From positions 1 through 64,000 of the forward strand of contig CAPEBR010000001.1 in the NCBI GenBank assembly GCA_948602995.1: a DNA stretch of 64,000 nt. The letters are read 5' to 3'. The position numbers and the translations under genes were made by a program. Below, in pieces: positions 1 through 9,112 of this stretch; the stretch's first letter is position 1; each line of letters starts with the position of its first letter. The notes beneath the pieces are model-generated. The model was not told the DNA's origin and made no database searches. It was given only the letters and a program-made list of their open reading frames with translations. This DNA comes from an uncultured Dorea sp. GTDB lineage: Bacteria; Bacillota; Clostridia; Lachnospirales; Lachnospiraceae.

Positions 1-16
1 GTACTAATTAACCGTT

Positions 17-1462
17 TCACTTGTCTAAATTTCCATCTGCCGCGTTGTCATCAATCGGCGCAGCCACCGCGGCTGCTCTTACCTCCCTTGTCACATTCCT
101 GAGCCATTTATATTTCCTGTATCTCCAGATACAGATCGGCACTTTTATGATCTCGTCACTCATAAGTATGGCATAGACTACCGGCACCCCCGCGTGGAAG
201 ACAAATGCCGCCACTCCCCCTAAGAGGATGGAACAGCCCCACATAGTCGTAACATCCATGTAGAGCCCGAACTTTGTATCTCCGCCGGAACGAAAGATAC
301 CGCACACCATCGTAGTATTGAATGCCTGCCCCACTACAAAATAAGACATGACAAAAAACATAAAGGTAAGGTAAGACTGTGACTGAGGAGAAAGCGCCAG
401 CACCTGGATCACAATGGGCCCTGACAGAAGGATCATGCCTCCTCCCAGACCGCCCAGAATCAGGGACAGCCAGATAAATCTCTTCGCATAAGCCCTGGCA
501 TGCTCTGTCTTCCCTTCTCCAAGTGTTTTCCCAAGCCAGATCGCCGTTGCACTGGATATCCCGAACACCACCACCTGGGCCAGCTGCCTTGCCACCTGGG
601 CCACGGAATTTGCCGCCACTGCCTCGCTGCCAAGATGACCGATAATCGCAGTGTTGCAGGAGGTGCCAAGTCCCCACATCATCTCATTGAGGACAACCGG
701 CATGGCATACCGTACATAATCAAGAAACAGTACCTTGTCCATATGGACCAGATGCCTTACCCGGATTTTTACAATGTCATTTTTATAATGCGCATACAAT
801 AGTACCAGAACCAGCTCTGTAATGCGGGCGCATAAGGTTCCGACGGCAGCGCCCACAATCTCCAGCCTCGGCGCGCCGAACATGCCGAAGATTAAGACGG
901 CATTGATGATAATATTTACAAACAGTGAGATAAAGTACACCACCGTTGCCACTACCACCCGCTCAATGCTGCGCATAATGTTCAGATACACCTGTGTCAC
1001 TGCCATAAAGAGATAGGACAGTCCCACAATCCGCAGATACTTCGCACCTTCCGTTACGACAACCGCATCGGAGGTATAGATCCGCATCAAAGTGTCCGGA
1101 ATAAAAAAAGCCAGCACGGTAAACACCGCCGCCACCAGAATTCCGGACGAAAGCCCCATGCCCAGAATCTTTTCAATCGTATCTGTATCCCGCTTTCCCC
1201 AGTACTGTGCCGTCAGAACCGTGGATCCAGCCGTAATTCCGAAAAAGATCAGCATCATGATAAACTGGATCTGCCCGGCAAGGGAGGCTCCTGAGAGCAC
1301 CTTCTCCCCTACCCGTCCCAGCATAAATACATCTGTCGCCGTAACACCCACATTGATCAGATTCTGTACCGCCATAGGCACTACAAGGGCGAATACATTC
1401 TTATAAAAGTTCTTCCAGTCAATATTCAGATTATCTGTGGTTTGCTGCCTGATAGATCTCAT
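17..1462 (-). CDS. MATE family efflux transporter
   Basis: Multidrug/toxin exporter of the MATE family, an inner-membrane cation-coupled antiporter of about 481 residues, normal for the family. About twelve hydrophobic segments are visible, with two homologous halves beginning near the NVFALVVPMAVQNLINVG and YVRYAMPVVLNEMMWG stretches. The substrate cannot be read from sequence. The start is uncertain: the ATG at 1462 has an AGGA five bases upstream, a second ATG lies at 1468, and both fall inside the 3' end of the alcohol dehydrogenase gene, so the two genes overlap by about 30 bases and are probably co-translated. It is the last gene of a run that begins with the histidine kinase at 4359. 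Confidence 0.88.
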   Translation of the reverse strand: MRSIRQQTTDNLNIDWKNFYKNVFALVVPMAVQNLINVGVTATDVFMLGRVGEKVLSGASLAGQIQFIMMLIFFGITAGSTVLTAQYWGKRDTDTIEKILGMGLSSGILVAAVFTVLAFFIPDTLMRIYTSDAVVVTEGAKYLRIVGLSYLFMAVTQVYLNIMRSIERVVVATVVYFISLFVNIIINAVLIFGMFGAPRLEIVGAAVGTLCARITELVLVLLYAHYKNDIVKIRVRHLVHMDKVLFLDYVRYAMPVVLNEMMWGLGTSCNTAIIGHLGSEAVAANSVAQVARQLAQVVVFGISSATAIWLGKTLGEGKTEHARAYAKRFIWLSLILGGLGGGMILLSGPIVIQVLALSPQSQSYLTFMFFVMSYFVVGQAFNTTMVCGIFRSGGDTKFGLYMDVTTMWGCSILLGGVAAFVFHAGVPVVYAILMSDEIIKVPICIWRYRKYKWLRNVTREVRAAAVAAPIDDNAADGNLDK

Positions 1463-2615
1463 ATACATCCTGCGCCGTAAGTTTCTTAAAACAGCCAAGT
1501 TTAAGGGTATCTCCCTTTGTGGCATGGTCTGCCATCTCTCTTAGCACCTGGTCTTTCTGCACGCCGATACTCATCTCCCCCAGACATACCGGCATATGAA
1601 GAGAGCGGAAAAACTCCTCGGTCTGTTCAATCGCCTGAAGCGCAGCCTCCTCCTTTTCCTCTGATTCAATATTCCATACCTTTTTTCCATAGTCTGCAAA
1701 CCGTCCGGTATCCAGCCTCCATACATGCCGCGCCCAGCTTCCCCAGACCGCAGAAAGAGTTGCGCCGTGAGCCTCGTCAAACCGTCCGCCAAGCTCATGC
1801 CCAAGCTTATGACATGCAAAATCCTTTGGACGCCCAAGGCCGGTCAGCCCGTTATGGGAAATGCTTCCGCACCACATAAGCTCGCTCATGGCATCATAAT
1901 CCGTCTGATTCTCATAAGCCCTTTTTCCATTTCTGATCACTGTGCGCATCAGTCCTTCTGCGATCTCATCTGTCAGCTCATTCCCTTTGACCGGGGTAAA
2001 ATATCTCTCCAGAGTGTGCATCAGAATATCCACAATTCCGCAGGCAAGCTGGTATTTCGGAAGAGTATATGTAAGCTCCGGATTCATCACTGCAAATACC
2101 GGGCGCACGATATCCGAGTTAAATCCTGCCTTTCTGCCGGTTTCCTCATTGGTAAGCACAGCAGAATCACTCATCTCGCTTCCTGCTGCAGAGATTGTAA
2201 GAACTGCCCCCACCGGCAGGGCCTGACTGGTCTTCGCAGACCCTGACCAAAATTCCCAGAGATCCGTGCCGGGATTCGCAGCGCCCACTGCCACTGCCTT
2301 CGCCGTGTCAATAGCGCTTCCTCCTCCCACTGCAAGAATCAGATCCGCCCCGAAAGAAACTGCCTTTTCCACGCCCTCCCGTGCAAGGGAAAGCCATGGA
2401 TTAGGCCTTACTCCGGAAAGCTCTTTAAACACGATTCCTTCCGCCTCACATGATTGTCTCACCCGTTCTAACAGCCCGCTCCTCTTTACGCTGCCTCCGC
2501 CGTACACTGCCAGTACCTTTGATGCACCGCACGCCTGAATCAGCCTGCCTGTCTCTTCCTCCGTTCCTTTTCCAAAAACCACCTTCGTGGGCATGTATTG
2601 TACAAATTCCTTCAT
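1431..2615 (-). CDS. iron-containing alcohol dehydrogenase (YqhD/butanol dehydrogenase type)
   Basis: NAD(P)H-dependent reduction of aldehydes to alcohols, cytoplasmic. The 394 residues match the YqhD/BDH branch of the group III (iron-containing) alcohol dehydrogenases. The GGGS nucleotide loop is at residues 97-100. The metal ligands D196, H200, H269 and H283 have the family spacing (4, 69, 14). AGGAGG lies just upstream of the ATG. The gene follows the response regulator by 17 bases and overlaps the MATE gene. A detoxification role, reducing reactive aldehydes, would fit this neighbourhood but is inference; the natural substrate is not deducible. Confidence 0.92.
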   Translation of the reverse strand: MKEFVQYMPTKVVFGKGTEEETGRLIQACGASKVLAVYGGGSVKRSGLLERVRQSCEAEGIVFKELSGVRPNPWLSLAREGVEKAVSFGADLILAVGGGSAIDTAKAVAVGAANPGTDLWEFWSGSAKTSQALPVGAVLTISAAGSEMSDSAVLTNEETGRKAGFNSDIVRPVFAVMNPELTYTLPKYQLACGIVDILMHTLERYFTPVKGNELTDEIAEGLMRTVIRNGKRAYENQTDYDAMSELMWCGSISHNGLTGLGRPKDFACHKLGHELGGRFDEAHGATLSAVWGSWARHVWRLDTGRFADYGKKVWNIESEEKEEAALQAIEQTEEFFRSLHMPVCLGEMSIGVQKDQVLREMADHATKGDTLKLGCFKKLTAQDVYEIYQAANHR

Positions 2616-2632
2616 AAATGGTTACCTCCTTT

Positions 2633-3262
2633 TCATTCCCACAATTTCCCTGTCAGGTAAAACACTGCAAGCTGGGTTCTGTCCCGAAGTCCCAGTTTCT
2701 CCAGAATGCCGCTGATATAATTCCTCACCGTTCCCTCGCTCAAAAACATCTCCCCGGCAATCTCCTTATTGCTGAACCCCTCTGCCACAAGTGCCGCCAC
2801 CTCCTGCTCCTTCCCGCTTAACCCGTACTCCTTTAAGTCAGAAGCGCTTTTCGAATTCAAAAGTCCTGGAAGCTTGGCTGTAATCTCGGTTCCGAACACA
2901 CTCTGCCCCATGCATACGGCACGGAGCGCCTGGGCAATACAGGCATAATCCTGCTTTAGCAGATACCCTTTCACCCCGTACTTTAACGCCTTTACAATGT
3001 ACTCATCATCTAAAAACGTAGTAAGAAGGAGAATCCTGGCTTCCTGGTCAGAAGAGAGGATTTCTTTTGACGCCTCCAGTCCGCTCATCTCCTTCATGCG
3101 GATGTCCATAAGCAGCACATCCGGCCTGTAACTTTGGTAAAGGGTGACTGCATCCTTTCCATCTGCACCAGTTCCCACTACTGTCATGTCCTCATTTGCC
3201 TCCAGGATCGTCTTAAGCGCTCCTGTCACAAAGACATCATCATCCACAATCACAATTCTCAT
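2633..3262 (-). CDS. NarL/LuxR-family response regulator
   Basis: Two-component DNA-binding response regulator of 209 residues. The receiver domain (1-120) has the acidic pair D7-D8 and the phospho-acceptor D53 in LLMDIRM. The C-terminal LuxR-type helix-turn-helix (about 145-205) has the typical AEGFSNKEIAGEMFLSEGTV stretch. AAGGAGG is 7 bases before the ATG, and the start overlaps the end of the kinase gene by 4 bases, so the pair is translationally coupled. The likely target is the divergent ABC exporter at 4605 and possibly its own operon; an inverted repeat TGTCAC-N9-GTGACA in the shared intergenic region is a candidate site. Confidence 0.94.
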   Translation of the reverse strand: MRIVIVDDDVFVTGALKTILEANEDMTVVGTGADGKDAVTLYQSYRPDVLLMDIRMKEMSGLEASKEILSSDQEARILLLTTFLDDEYIVKALKYGVKGYLLKQDYACIAQALRAVCMGQSVFGTEITAKLPGLLNSKSASDLKEYGLSGKEQEVAALVAEGFSNKEIAGEMFLSEGTVRNYISGILEKLGLRDRTQLAVFYLTGKLWE

Positions 3263-4359
3263 GCCGCATCCTCCTTCTTCGGCACCGCAATATAGATCCG
3301 GAATCCTTTCTCATTCCTGATCTGCACAGTTCCTCCTAAAGCCTGGATCCTGTCCTTCATATTCTGAAGGCCGAGTCCTCTGCCCTCTCCTTCTAAGCCT
3401 TGAGTTACTGAAGCCCCACATCCCTTTCCATTATCCTCAATCACAAGCTGGTAAAGCCCTGGATGCTCCCTCGCTGTAATCTGTATCCGGGACGCATTAC
3501 TGTGCTTCGCCGTATTATTAAGCGCCTCTTTTACAATGGCGATAAAGCTGTATTTCAGCTCTCCGGGCAGCACATATCCCATATCATAAATAAGCGCCGC
3601 CTCACAGAAGGAATATTCCTCAACGAGTCCTGTGAGAGCCTCTTTCAGATTAATGGAGTCATCGTGGAGATCATGGACACTTTCCCGGACACTGCTCATG
3701 GCAGCACCCAGCGTATCTTCAAGCTGGCAGAGCGCTCCCTCCATGAACTGCTCCCTGTTCATGGCTTTCAGCGCACCTGTCATCAATATGGCGCGGGAAA
3801 GCATATGCCCTACATTGTCATGAATCTCTCTTGCAATCCGGTTCCGTTCCTTAAGCTTTGCCGTATAGATCTCATCATCCTGCTGTTTCTGAAGATTCTT
3901 GTTTCTTTCCTTGAGCAGAAGATTCAGCCCCCTGCCGTCATCACGGGTTCTTTTGACCGTCTCTTCAAGTCTTTTGTTCTCCTCTGTCAGACAGACGAGA
4001 AAACAGGCTGCCAGAAATCCAAAAAGCAGGAACACCACAAGCTCCTGATTTTCCCTTCCATAAAAGACTGCGCAGAGCACTGCCAGAAGCACTGCGGATA
4101 TGCCGGTTCTTTGCTCCCATCTTCCAAGGCTATACAACACCGATGGGGCGAATAACAGCATCTCCGGGAAAAAACATGATACTCCCAGGAAAAGAAAAAG
4201 CCAGCACTCCCTCCTCCTGTCAGATACAGTCAGGTGCTCTGCCGATATGCAGACCAGCGACACAAGAAACGCAATTACAAACCCTGTATCAACAGGCACA
4301 AACATAAGACACATAAAGCAATACAATAACAAAATTCCCTGCCCGTTGATCTTCCTCAT
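3259..4359 (-). CDS. sensor histidine kinase, HisKA_3/DesK-LiaS type
   Basis: Membrane histidine kinase of 366 residues. Four to five N-terminal hydrophobic segments (residues 8-125) carry almost no extracellular loop. A coiled stretch follows, then the HisKA_3 phospho-acceptor H180 in the motif REIHDNVGHML. The GHKL ATPase domain shows N-box KEALNNTAKHS, G1 DNGKGCG and G2 GRGLGLQNM. Kinases with this small-loop architecture often sense membrane stress or membrane-active compounds and pair with NarL-type regulators, as the next gene is. It is divergent from an ABC exporter, as in the LnrJK-LnrLMN (YfiJKLMN) system of Bacillus. Confidence 0.93.
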   Translation of the reverse strand: MRKINGQGILLLYCFMCLMFVPVDTGFVIAFLVSLVCISAEHLTVSDRRRECWLFLFLGVSCFFPEMLLFAPSVLYSLGRWEQRTGISAVLLAVLCAVFYGRENQELVVFLLFGFLAACFLVCLTEENKRLEETVKRTRDDGRGLNLLLKERNKNLQKQQDDEIYTAKLKERNRIAREIHDNVGHMLSRAILMTGALKAMNREQFMEGALCQLEDTLGAAMSSVRESVHDLHDDSINLKEALTGLVEEYSFCEAALIYDMGYVLPGELKYSFIAIVKEALNNTAKHSNASRIQITAREHPGLYQLVIEDNGKGCGASVTQGLEGEGRGLGLQNMKDRIQALGGTVQIRNEKGFRIYIAVPKKEDAA

Positions 4360-4413
4360 AATTTCTCTCCCGGGAAATCTTTCCCTCTGACTTGATGTCT
4401 ATTATACTCCTGA

Positions 4414-4468
4414 ATCATGTTCTTACGGAATGTGAAGTCCAGCGCATTCCTGACCCGTGAATAGTAAC
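4414..4468. repeat. 55-bp dispersed repeat, copy 1 (GTTACTATTCACGG-ended)
   Basis: The segment starts ATCATGTTCTTACGGAATG and ends CCGTGAATAGTAAC. A second copy at 34064-34119 differs only in the middle. ACGGAATG and CGCATTCC can pair, forming a hairpin. The right end belongs to the family of short hairpins ending in GTTACTATTCACGG described elsewhere in this window. It lies upstream of the histidine kinase gene. Confidence 0.75.
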
Positions 4469-4479
4469 CTTATTACATT

Positions 4480-4500
4480 TGTCACAAACTGTCCGTGACA
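4480..4500. promoter_or_regulatory. candidate response-regulator operator, TGTCAC-N9-GTGACA
   Basis: A perfect six-base dyad with a nine-base spacer lies in the intergenic region between the divergent kinase/regulator genes and the ABC exporter. Position and symmetry suit a dimeric regulator. Assignment to the NarL-type regulator at 2633 is inference. Confidence 0.35.
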
Positions 4501-4552
4501 TAAGACACTACCATTATAAGGTAAAGTTTTTTATAATACAAGTACAATATAC

Positions 4553-4586
4553 GTTACTATTCACGGCCCGGGAGGCCGCTCATAGT
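4553..4586. repeat. GTTAC-family hairpin repeat (CGGCC/GGCCG core)
   Basis: GTTACTATTCACGG followed by CCCGGGAGG and CCGCTCATAGT. The same 34-base unit is at 15393-15426, inverted at 19419-19447 and shortened at 61027-61053. It lies in the 5' leader of the ABC exporter, ending 19 bases before the ATG, so it would be transcribed as a stem-loop next to the ribosome site. Confidence 0.8.
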
Positions 4587-4604
4587 CGCAAAAGGAGAGA
4601 TTCC

Positions 4605-5534
4605 ATGATTCATATTGAAAATTTAGTAAAACGCTACGGCTCTTTTGTAGCCCTGGACCACCTGAACCTGGATATTCAGGAAGGGGAAGTCTTCGGCCTC
4701 TTAGGTCCTAATGGTTCTGGAAAAACAACCGCCATCAACTGCCTTCTGGCGCTTCTTAAATATGACAAAGGCGATATCACAGTCTTTGGCCGCCAGATGC
4801 ATCCAGACAGCTATGATCTCAAGAAAGATATTGGAGTTGTCATGCAGAATGTTGCCGTATTTGAACAGATGACTGTCCGGGAGAATATTGACTATTTCTG
4901 CGGATTGTATGTCAGGGACAGGAACGAAAGGCAGAAGCTTGTAGATGAGGCTGTACGCTTTACCGGTCTTGAAGATTATCTTAAGATGCGCCCGAAGAAA
5001 TTATCCGGCGGCCTCTTAAGGCGGCTCAACATTGCCTGCGGCATTGTCCATAAGCCCCGGCTGATTATTATGGATGAGCCCACAGTCGCTGTGGATCCCC
5101 AGAGCCGCAACCGGATACTGGAGGGAATACTTGAACTGAACCGTCAGGGCTCCACCATTATATACACCTCCCATTATATGGAAGAGGTGGAGCAGATCTG
5201 TTCCCGTATCGCGATCATCGACCACGGGCAGGTACTGGCAACCGGAACTACCGAGGAACTGAAAAGCATGATTAAAACCGGAGAAACCATCACCATAGAA
5301 ACCATTCATCTGGGGGAAAATGAATTAGACGGAATCCGGAAGCTTCCTCATGTATTTGACCTCACCTATGAAGACCAGGTACTAAAATTACGTTTAAGCA
5401 GTGCAAAGCATAATCTGATCCGGATCCTGAATTATCTTCAGGAGCATGACATTGCCTTTGGACGGGTATTTTCGGAGCTTCCGACTTTAAATGATGTCTT
5501 CCTTGAAATTACGGGAAAAGAGCTGCGGGATTAG
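4605..5534 (+). CDS. ABC exporter ATP-binding protein (LnrL/YfiL-like)
   Basis: ATPase subunit of an ABC-2 type exporter, 309 residues. It has Walker A GPNGSGKTT, signature LSGGLLRRLN (a variant of LSGGQ), Walker B LIIMDEP and the H-loop TSHYMEE. The C-terminal 80 residues after the nucleotide-binding domain resemble the accessory domain of the drug-exporter subfamily. AAAGGAG precedes the ATG by 8 bases. The two permease genes follow directly, giving the ATPase-permease-permease order of LnrLMN. The substrate is not known; a membrane-active or antimicrobial compound is a reasonable guess from the adjacent two-component system. Confidence 0.93.
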   Translation: MIHIENLVKRYGSFVALDHLNLDIQEGEVFGLLGPNGSGKTTAINCLLALLKYDKGDITVFGRQMHPDSYDLKKDIGVVMQNVAVFEQMTVRENIDYFCGLYVRDRNERQKLVDEAVRFTGLEDYLKMRPKKLSGGLLRRLNIACGIVHKPRLIIMDEPTVAVDPQSRNRILEGILELNRQGSTIIYTSHYMEEVEQICSRIAIIDHGQVLATGTTEELKSMIKTGETITIETIHLGENELDGIRKLPHVFDLTYEDQVLKLRLSSAKHNLIRILNYLQEHDIAFGRVFSELPTLNDVFLEITGKELRD

Positions 5535-5546
5535 GAGGTGCAGGAA

Positions 5547-6686
5547 ATGTTCTTTTTATTTAAATACAGATTCCTACAGACCATACGAGAAGTCTCGGTC
5601 ATGTTCTGGGCTCTTGCATTTCCTGTCATACTGGGAACCCTCTTCTACTTTTCCTTTGGCTCTGGCATAGAAACCACAGGCGAGGAAACATGGGATACTG
5701 TAAAAGCCGCAGTGATTACGGAAGATGACTCATCGGAAAATGCAGAGGCATTCCTCACATTTCTGGAGGAAGCATCTGGAAAACTGCTGAAGCTTCGCTG
5801 GGATGCCACTGAGGCAGAAGCACTGGAAATGCTGGATGAAGGCAAGATCACCGGGATTTATTACGTAAAAGACACCCCCTCCCTGACAGTAGGGAAAAAT
5901 GGACTGGGAGAAAGTATTCTCACCGGAATTCTGGACAGCTATAATCAAAACTTCGCCCTGATTCATGAGATTGCCAGCACACATCCAGAACAGCTTCCCC
6001 AGGCTTTCGAAGCGCTTAATGATTACCGTCAGACAACCAGAGAAGAGACCCTTGGCGGACAGACGCTGGATCCGAATGTGCAGTATTTCTTCGCACTCAT
6101 TGCCTATGCCTGCTTATCCGGCGCTTTTCTGGGTATCCGGGCAAGCTTTGATACTCAGGCAAACTTAAGTCCTCTCGGCGCCCGAAGAAGTGTGACGCCA
6201 ACCCATAAGCTAAAGCTTGTCATCACGGACATGACCGTTCTTGTCCTGATACATTTCATCAATATACTGATTTTAAATGTATATATCTCGCTGGTTCTTG
6301 GAATCAGCCTGGGAAATGACTTCCCTTCCCTGATTCTCGTAGACTTCATGGGAAGCGTGATTGGCGTCTGCATGGGGCTCGCCTTTGGCTCAATCAGCAA
6401 GATGAGCCTTGGCATGAAAATGGGGTTGTCCGTTGCCCTTACCCTTGTCCCCGGTTTTTTAGCAGGGCTCATGTTTGGAAACATGAAAAATCTCATTGAG
6501 CTTCACTGCCCGGTCATCAACCGTCTGAACCCTGCAGCAGTCTTAAGCGATGCTTTTTACTGCCTGGGTATTTATAATGACATGGAACGCTTTACAAGAT
6601 GTCTGCTCATCCTGGGCGCTATGAGCATCCTGCTGTTTATTACTGCATTTCTAGGTGTAAGGAGGGAATCCTATGATAGTATTTAA
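5547..6686 (+). CDS. ABC-2 type exporter permease (LnrM-like)
   Basis: Membrane subunit of 379 residues with the ABC-2 layout: one N-terminal membrane segment (about 20-40), a long extracytoplasmic region (about 45-165), then five to six membrane segments to the C-terminus. The ATG at 5547 is chosen because AGGAGG is 9 bases upstream; a GTG at 5538 would touch the Shine-Dalgarno sequence. It follows the ATPase gene closely and overlaps the second permease by 14 bases, so the three form one operon. Confidence 0.9.
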   Translation: MFFLFKYRFLQTIREVSVMFWALAFPVILGTLFYFSFGSGIETTGEETWDTVKAAVITEDDSSENAEAFLTFLEEASGKLLKLRWDATEAEALEMLDEGKITGIYYVKDTPSLTVGKNGLGESILTGILDSYNQNFALIHEIASTHPEQLPQAFEALNDYRQTTREETLGGQTLDPNVQYFFALIAYACLSGAFLGIRASFDTQANLSPLGARRSVTPTHKLKLVITDMTVLVLIHFINILILNVYISLVLGISLGNDFPSLILVDFMGSVIGVCMGLAFGSISKMSLGMKMGLSVALTLVPGFLAGLMFGNMKNLIELHCPVINRLNPAAVLSDAFYCLGIYNDMERFTRCLLILGAMSILLFITAFLGVRRESYDSI

Positions 6687-7833
6687 AGGCTTTTTAACAA
6701 TCACAAAGCGAAACCTCCATATGGTATTTCTATATATTGTCATCTTCCTAACCATCAGCATTGCCACCCAGAAACTTCTGGGGCCTCAGAATTCCGTGAG
6801 CTTTAAACCGGAATCTCTGAATATTGCTGTCATTGACCGGGACGGCGGAGAGCTTGCGAAAGGACTCGCCTCCTATCTCGCCTCCTACCACACAATAAAG
6901 GACATCCCGGATGATAAAAGTATACTCCAGGATCGTCTCTTTTACCGGGAAGTGTATTATATTGCAACAATTCCCGAGAATTTTGAGGAAAAATGCCTTA
7001 AGAACAAAGAGACACTTCCTGTCACAAAGATCCCCGGAGGCTCTAGCGGCTTTTATGTAGACCAGCAGATCGATACCTTTTTAAATGGCGTGCGCATTCT
7101 GAATGCCGGCGGCTTTTCTGTAAAGGATGCAGCCGCACAGATCATCAAAAATGCAGGAGAAATCCCGGATGTCACACTGATCGACAAGACCGGACATGGA
7201 GGAGACATTCCGGGACACGCCTTTATGTACCAGTATATGCCTTATATTATCATTTCCATTTTATGCTATACTTTAAGCTATATTATGCTGGAATTTAACA
7301 GGCCGGATGTGAAGAAAAGAATGCAGTGCTCCGCCCTGTCCGCCCGGACGCTGAATCTGCAGCTGTTTCTTGGATACGCTGTCATAGGCCTGGTCATATG
7401 GTTCATCTGCTCCTTAATGTCTGCTATCGTATACGGAAGAGAATTGCTGACGGATCCGCACCTGCCCTATTACCTTATAAACAGCTTCGTCCTCACAATT
7501 GTGGCGCTTGCAATCTCATTTTTCGTAAGCTCCTTCCTGAGATCTGATGATCTGATCAGCGCTGTGGTCAATGTACTGACACTTGGCATGTCATTTTTAT
7601 GCGGAGTATTCGTATCCCTGGAGATACTTGGAAAAGGCGTCAGAACTGTGGCGCACTTTCTCCCGGTCTACTGGTATGAGGTCAACAATAACCTGATCGC
7701 TGGGAACCGCACTCTGTCTTCATCCCAGATGACAGAACTTTGCCAGGGGCTCATCATACAGCTTCTCTTTGCCGCTACGCTGCTCGGGACAGCGCTGGTA
7801 TTCCGCAGGAACCAGGCGCAGTCGGAAGGTTAA
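6673..7833 (+). CDS. ABC-2 type exporter permease (LnrN-like)
   Basis: Second membrane subunit, 386 residues, with the same plan as its neighbour: N-terminal membrane helix, extracytoplasmic domain (about 35-190), and five or six C-terminal helices. AAGGAGG sits 6 bases before the ATG inside the end of the preceding gene. The two permeases are diverged from each other and probably form a heterodimer. The stop codon is followed five bases later by the palindromic element at 7839, which separates this gene from the convergent dnaJ. Confidence 0.9.
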   Translation: MIVFKGFLTITKRNLHMVFLYIVIFLTISIATQKLLGPQNSVSFKPESLNIAVIDRDGGELAKGLASYLASYHTIKDIPDDKSILQDRLFYREVYYIATIPENFEEKCLKNKETLPVTKIPGGSSGFYVDQQIDTFLNGVRILNAGGFSVKDAAAQIIKNAGEIPDVTLIDKTGHGGDIPGHAFMYQYMPYIIISILCYTLSYIMLEFNRPDVKKRMQCSALSARTLNLQLFLGYAVIGLVIWFICSLMSAIVYGRELLTDPHLPYYLINSFVLTIVALAISFFVSSFLRSDDLISAVVNVLTLGMSFLCGVFVSLEILGKGVRTVAHFLPVYWYEVNNNLIAGNRTLSSSQMTELCQGLIIQLLFAATLLGTALVFRRNQAQSEG

Positions 7834-7838
7834 TAAAT

Positions 7839-7874
7839 TGGGGACGGGGCATTTTTAAAAATGCCCCGTCCCCA
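7839..7874. repeat. 36-bp palindromic element, copy 1
   Basis: Perfect palindrome (half-site TGGGGACGGGGCATTTTT) filling the gap between the convergent ABC permease and dnaJ; it abuts the dnaJ stop codon. Further copies are at 13031, 24522, 37703, 51387 and 61623. As RNA it would be an extremely stable stem on either strand. There is no U-tract after the stem, so it is not a classical intrinsic terminator, though it could protect 3' ends. Confidence 0.92.
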
Positions 7875-9068
7875 TTAATCATCAAAAGCCTCTTTCATTT
7901 TATCCATAAACCCTTTTTTCTTTCTTCCGCCTGTCCCGCTGCTTTTATTTTCTCCTCCAGAGACTGTATTCAGCGTATTCCCTGAAAGCTCATCGAATCT
8001 GCGCAGCGCTTCCTTCGCCTCTGCACTTAAACGATCCGGCGTCTGAATCACAAGTGTCACATAATGATCTCCCCGCATCTGTGAGCTGCGCAGTGATGGA
8101 ACCCCTTTTCCTTTCAGGCGTACCTTCGTATCTGTCTTCGTGCCTGCTTTCACATTATAGATTACCTCTCCGTCAACCGTCTTAATCTTAATATCTGCAC
8201 CAAGGGCCGCCTGGGCAAAGGAAATGGGCACAGTGGAAAAGATATGCATATCCTGACGCTGGAAAATCGGATGTCTGGATACGGTCACTTCGACAAGCAG
8301 ATCCCCTCTCGGTCCGCCGTTCACACCCGGCTCGCCCTTTTCACGGATACGTACGCTCTGCCCATTGTCAATCCCTGCGGGAATGGATACCGATATTTTC
8401 TTCCTGCTGGATACAAAACCGGTTCCTCCGCAGTCTGAGCATTTTTCCCGGATAATCTTACCTGTCCCATGGCAGTCCGGACATGTCTGTACATTCTGTA
8501 CCATTCCGAAGAAGGACTGCTGCGTATAGACCACCTGTCCTTTTCCGCCGCACTTGGAACAGGTCTCAGGAGAAGTACCCGGCTTCGCACCGCTTCCGCC
8601 GCACTTGGAACAAGGATCCTTGAGGATCACATCCAGCTCCTTCTCACAGCCGAACACGGCTTCCTCAAACGTAATTCTTACACTCTTTCGGATGTTGGCG
8701 CCTTTCATTGGTCCCTGGCCTGCACGCCCACCTCTTCTGCCGCCCCCGAACAAATCACCGAAAATATCGCCGAAGATATCACTAAAGTCCGCACCTCCGA
8801 AATCAAAGCCTCCGAATCCGCCTCCTCCGGCGCCGCCTTCAAACGCAGCATGCCCGAACTGGTCATACTGACGGCGTTTTTCCGGGTCACTAAGTACAGC
8901 GTACGCTTCTGAGGCCTCTTTAAACTTTTTCTCCGCCTCCGCATTCCCGGGGTTCATATCAGGATGGTACTTTTTGGCAACCTTGCGGTACGCCTTTTTT
9001 AAAGCTGCGTCATCCGCATCTTTTCCAACACCAAGGACTTCATAATAATCTCGTTTCGATTCTGCCAT
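7875..9068 (-). CDS. dnaJ: chaperone DnaJ (Hsp40)
   Basis: Co-chaperone that delivers substrates to DnaK and stimulates its ATPase, cytoplasmic. The 397 residues are type I: J-domain (1-70) with the HPD motif in KKYHPDMNPG, a Gly/Phe-rich region (about 75-125), four zinc-binding repeats CSKCGGSG, CSKCGGKG, CPDCHGTG and CSDCGGTG (about 150-215), and the C-terminal substrate domains. It is the last gene of hrcA-grpE-dnaK-dnaJ, 133 bases after dnaK; that gap carries an inverted repeat. The operon is expected to be controlled by HrcA through the CIRCE element at 12931. Confidence 0.98.
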   Translation of the reverse strand: MAESKRDYYEVLGVGKDADDAALKKAYRKVAKKYHPDMNPGNAEAEKKFKEASEAYAVLSDPEKRRQYDQFGHAAFEGGAGGGGFGGFDFGGADFSDIFGDIFGDLFGGGRRGGRAGQGPMKGANIRKSVRITFEEAVFGCEKELDVILKDPCSKCGGSGAKPGTSPETCSKCGGKGQVVYTQQSFFGMVQNVQTCPDCHGTGKIIREKCSDCGGTGFVSSRKKISVSIPAGIDNGQSVRIREKGEPGVNGGPRGDLLVEVTVSRHPIFQRQDMHIFSTVPISFAQAALGADIKIKTVDGEVIYNVKAGTKTDTKVRLKGKGVPSLRSSQMRGDHYVTLVIQTPDRLSAEAKEALRRFDELSGNTLNTVSGGENKSSGTGGRKKKGFMDKMKEAFDD

Positions 9069-9112
9069 AATCTATCCCTTTCTTTTACTCAGTATAGCTG
9101 TGCATACGGAAA

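Noticed and set aside
7839..7874. Palindromes as ordinary intrinsic terminators
   Set aside because: The T/A run lies in the centre of the palindrome, not after the stem, so the standard stem plus U-tract is absent; they may still affect RNA ends.
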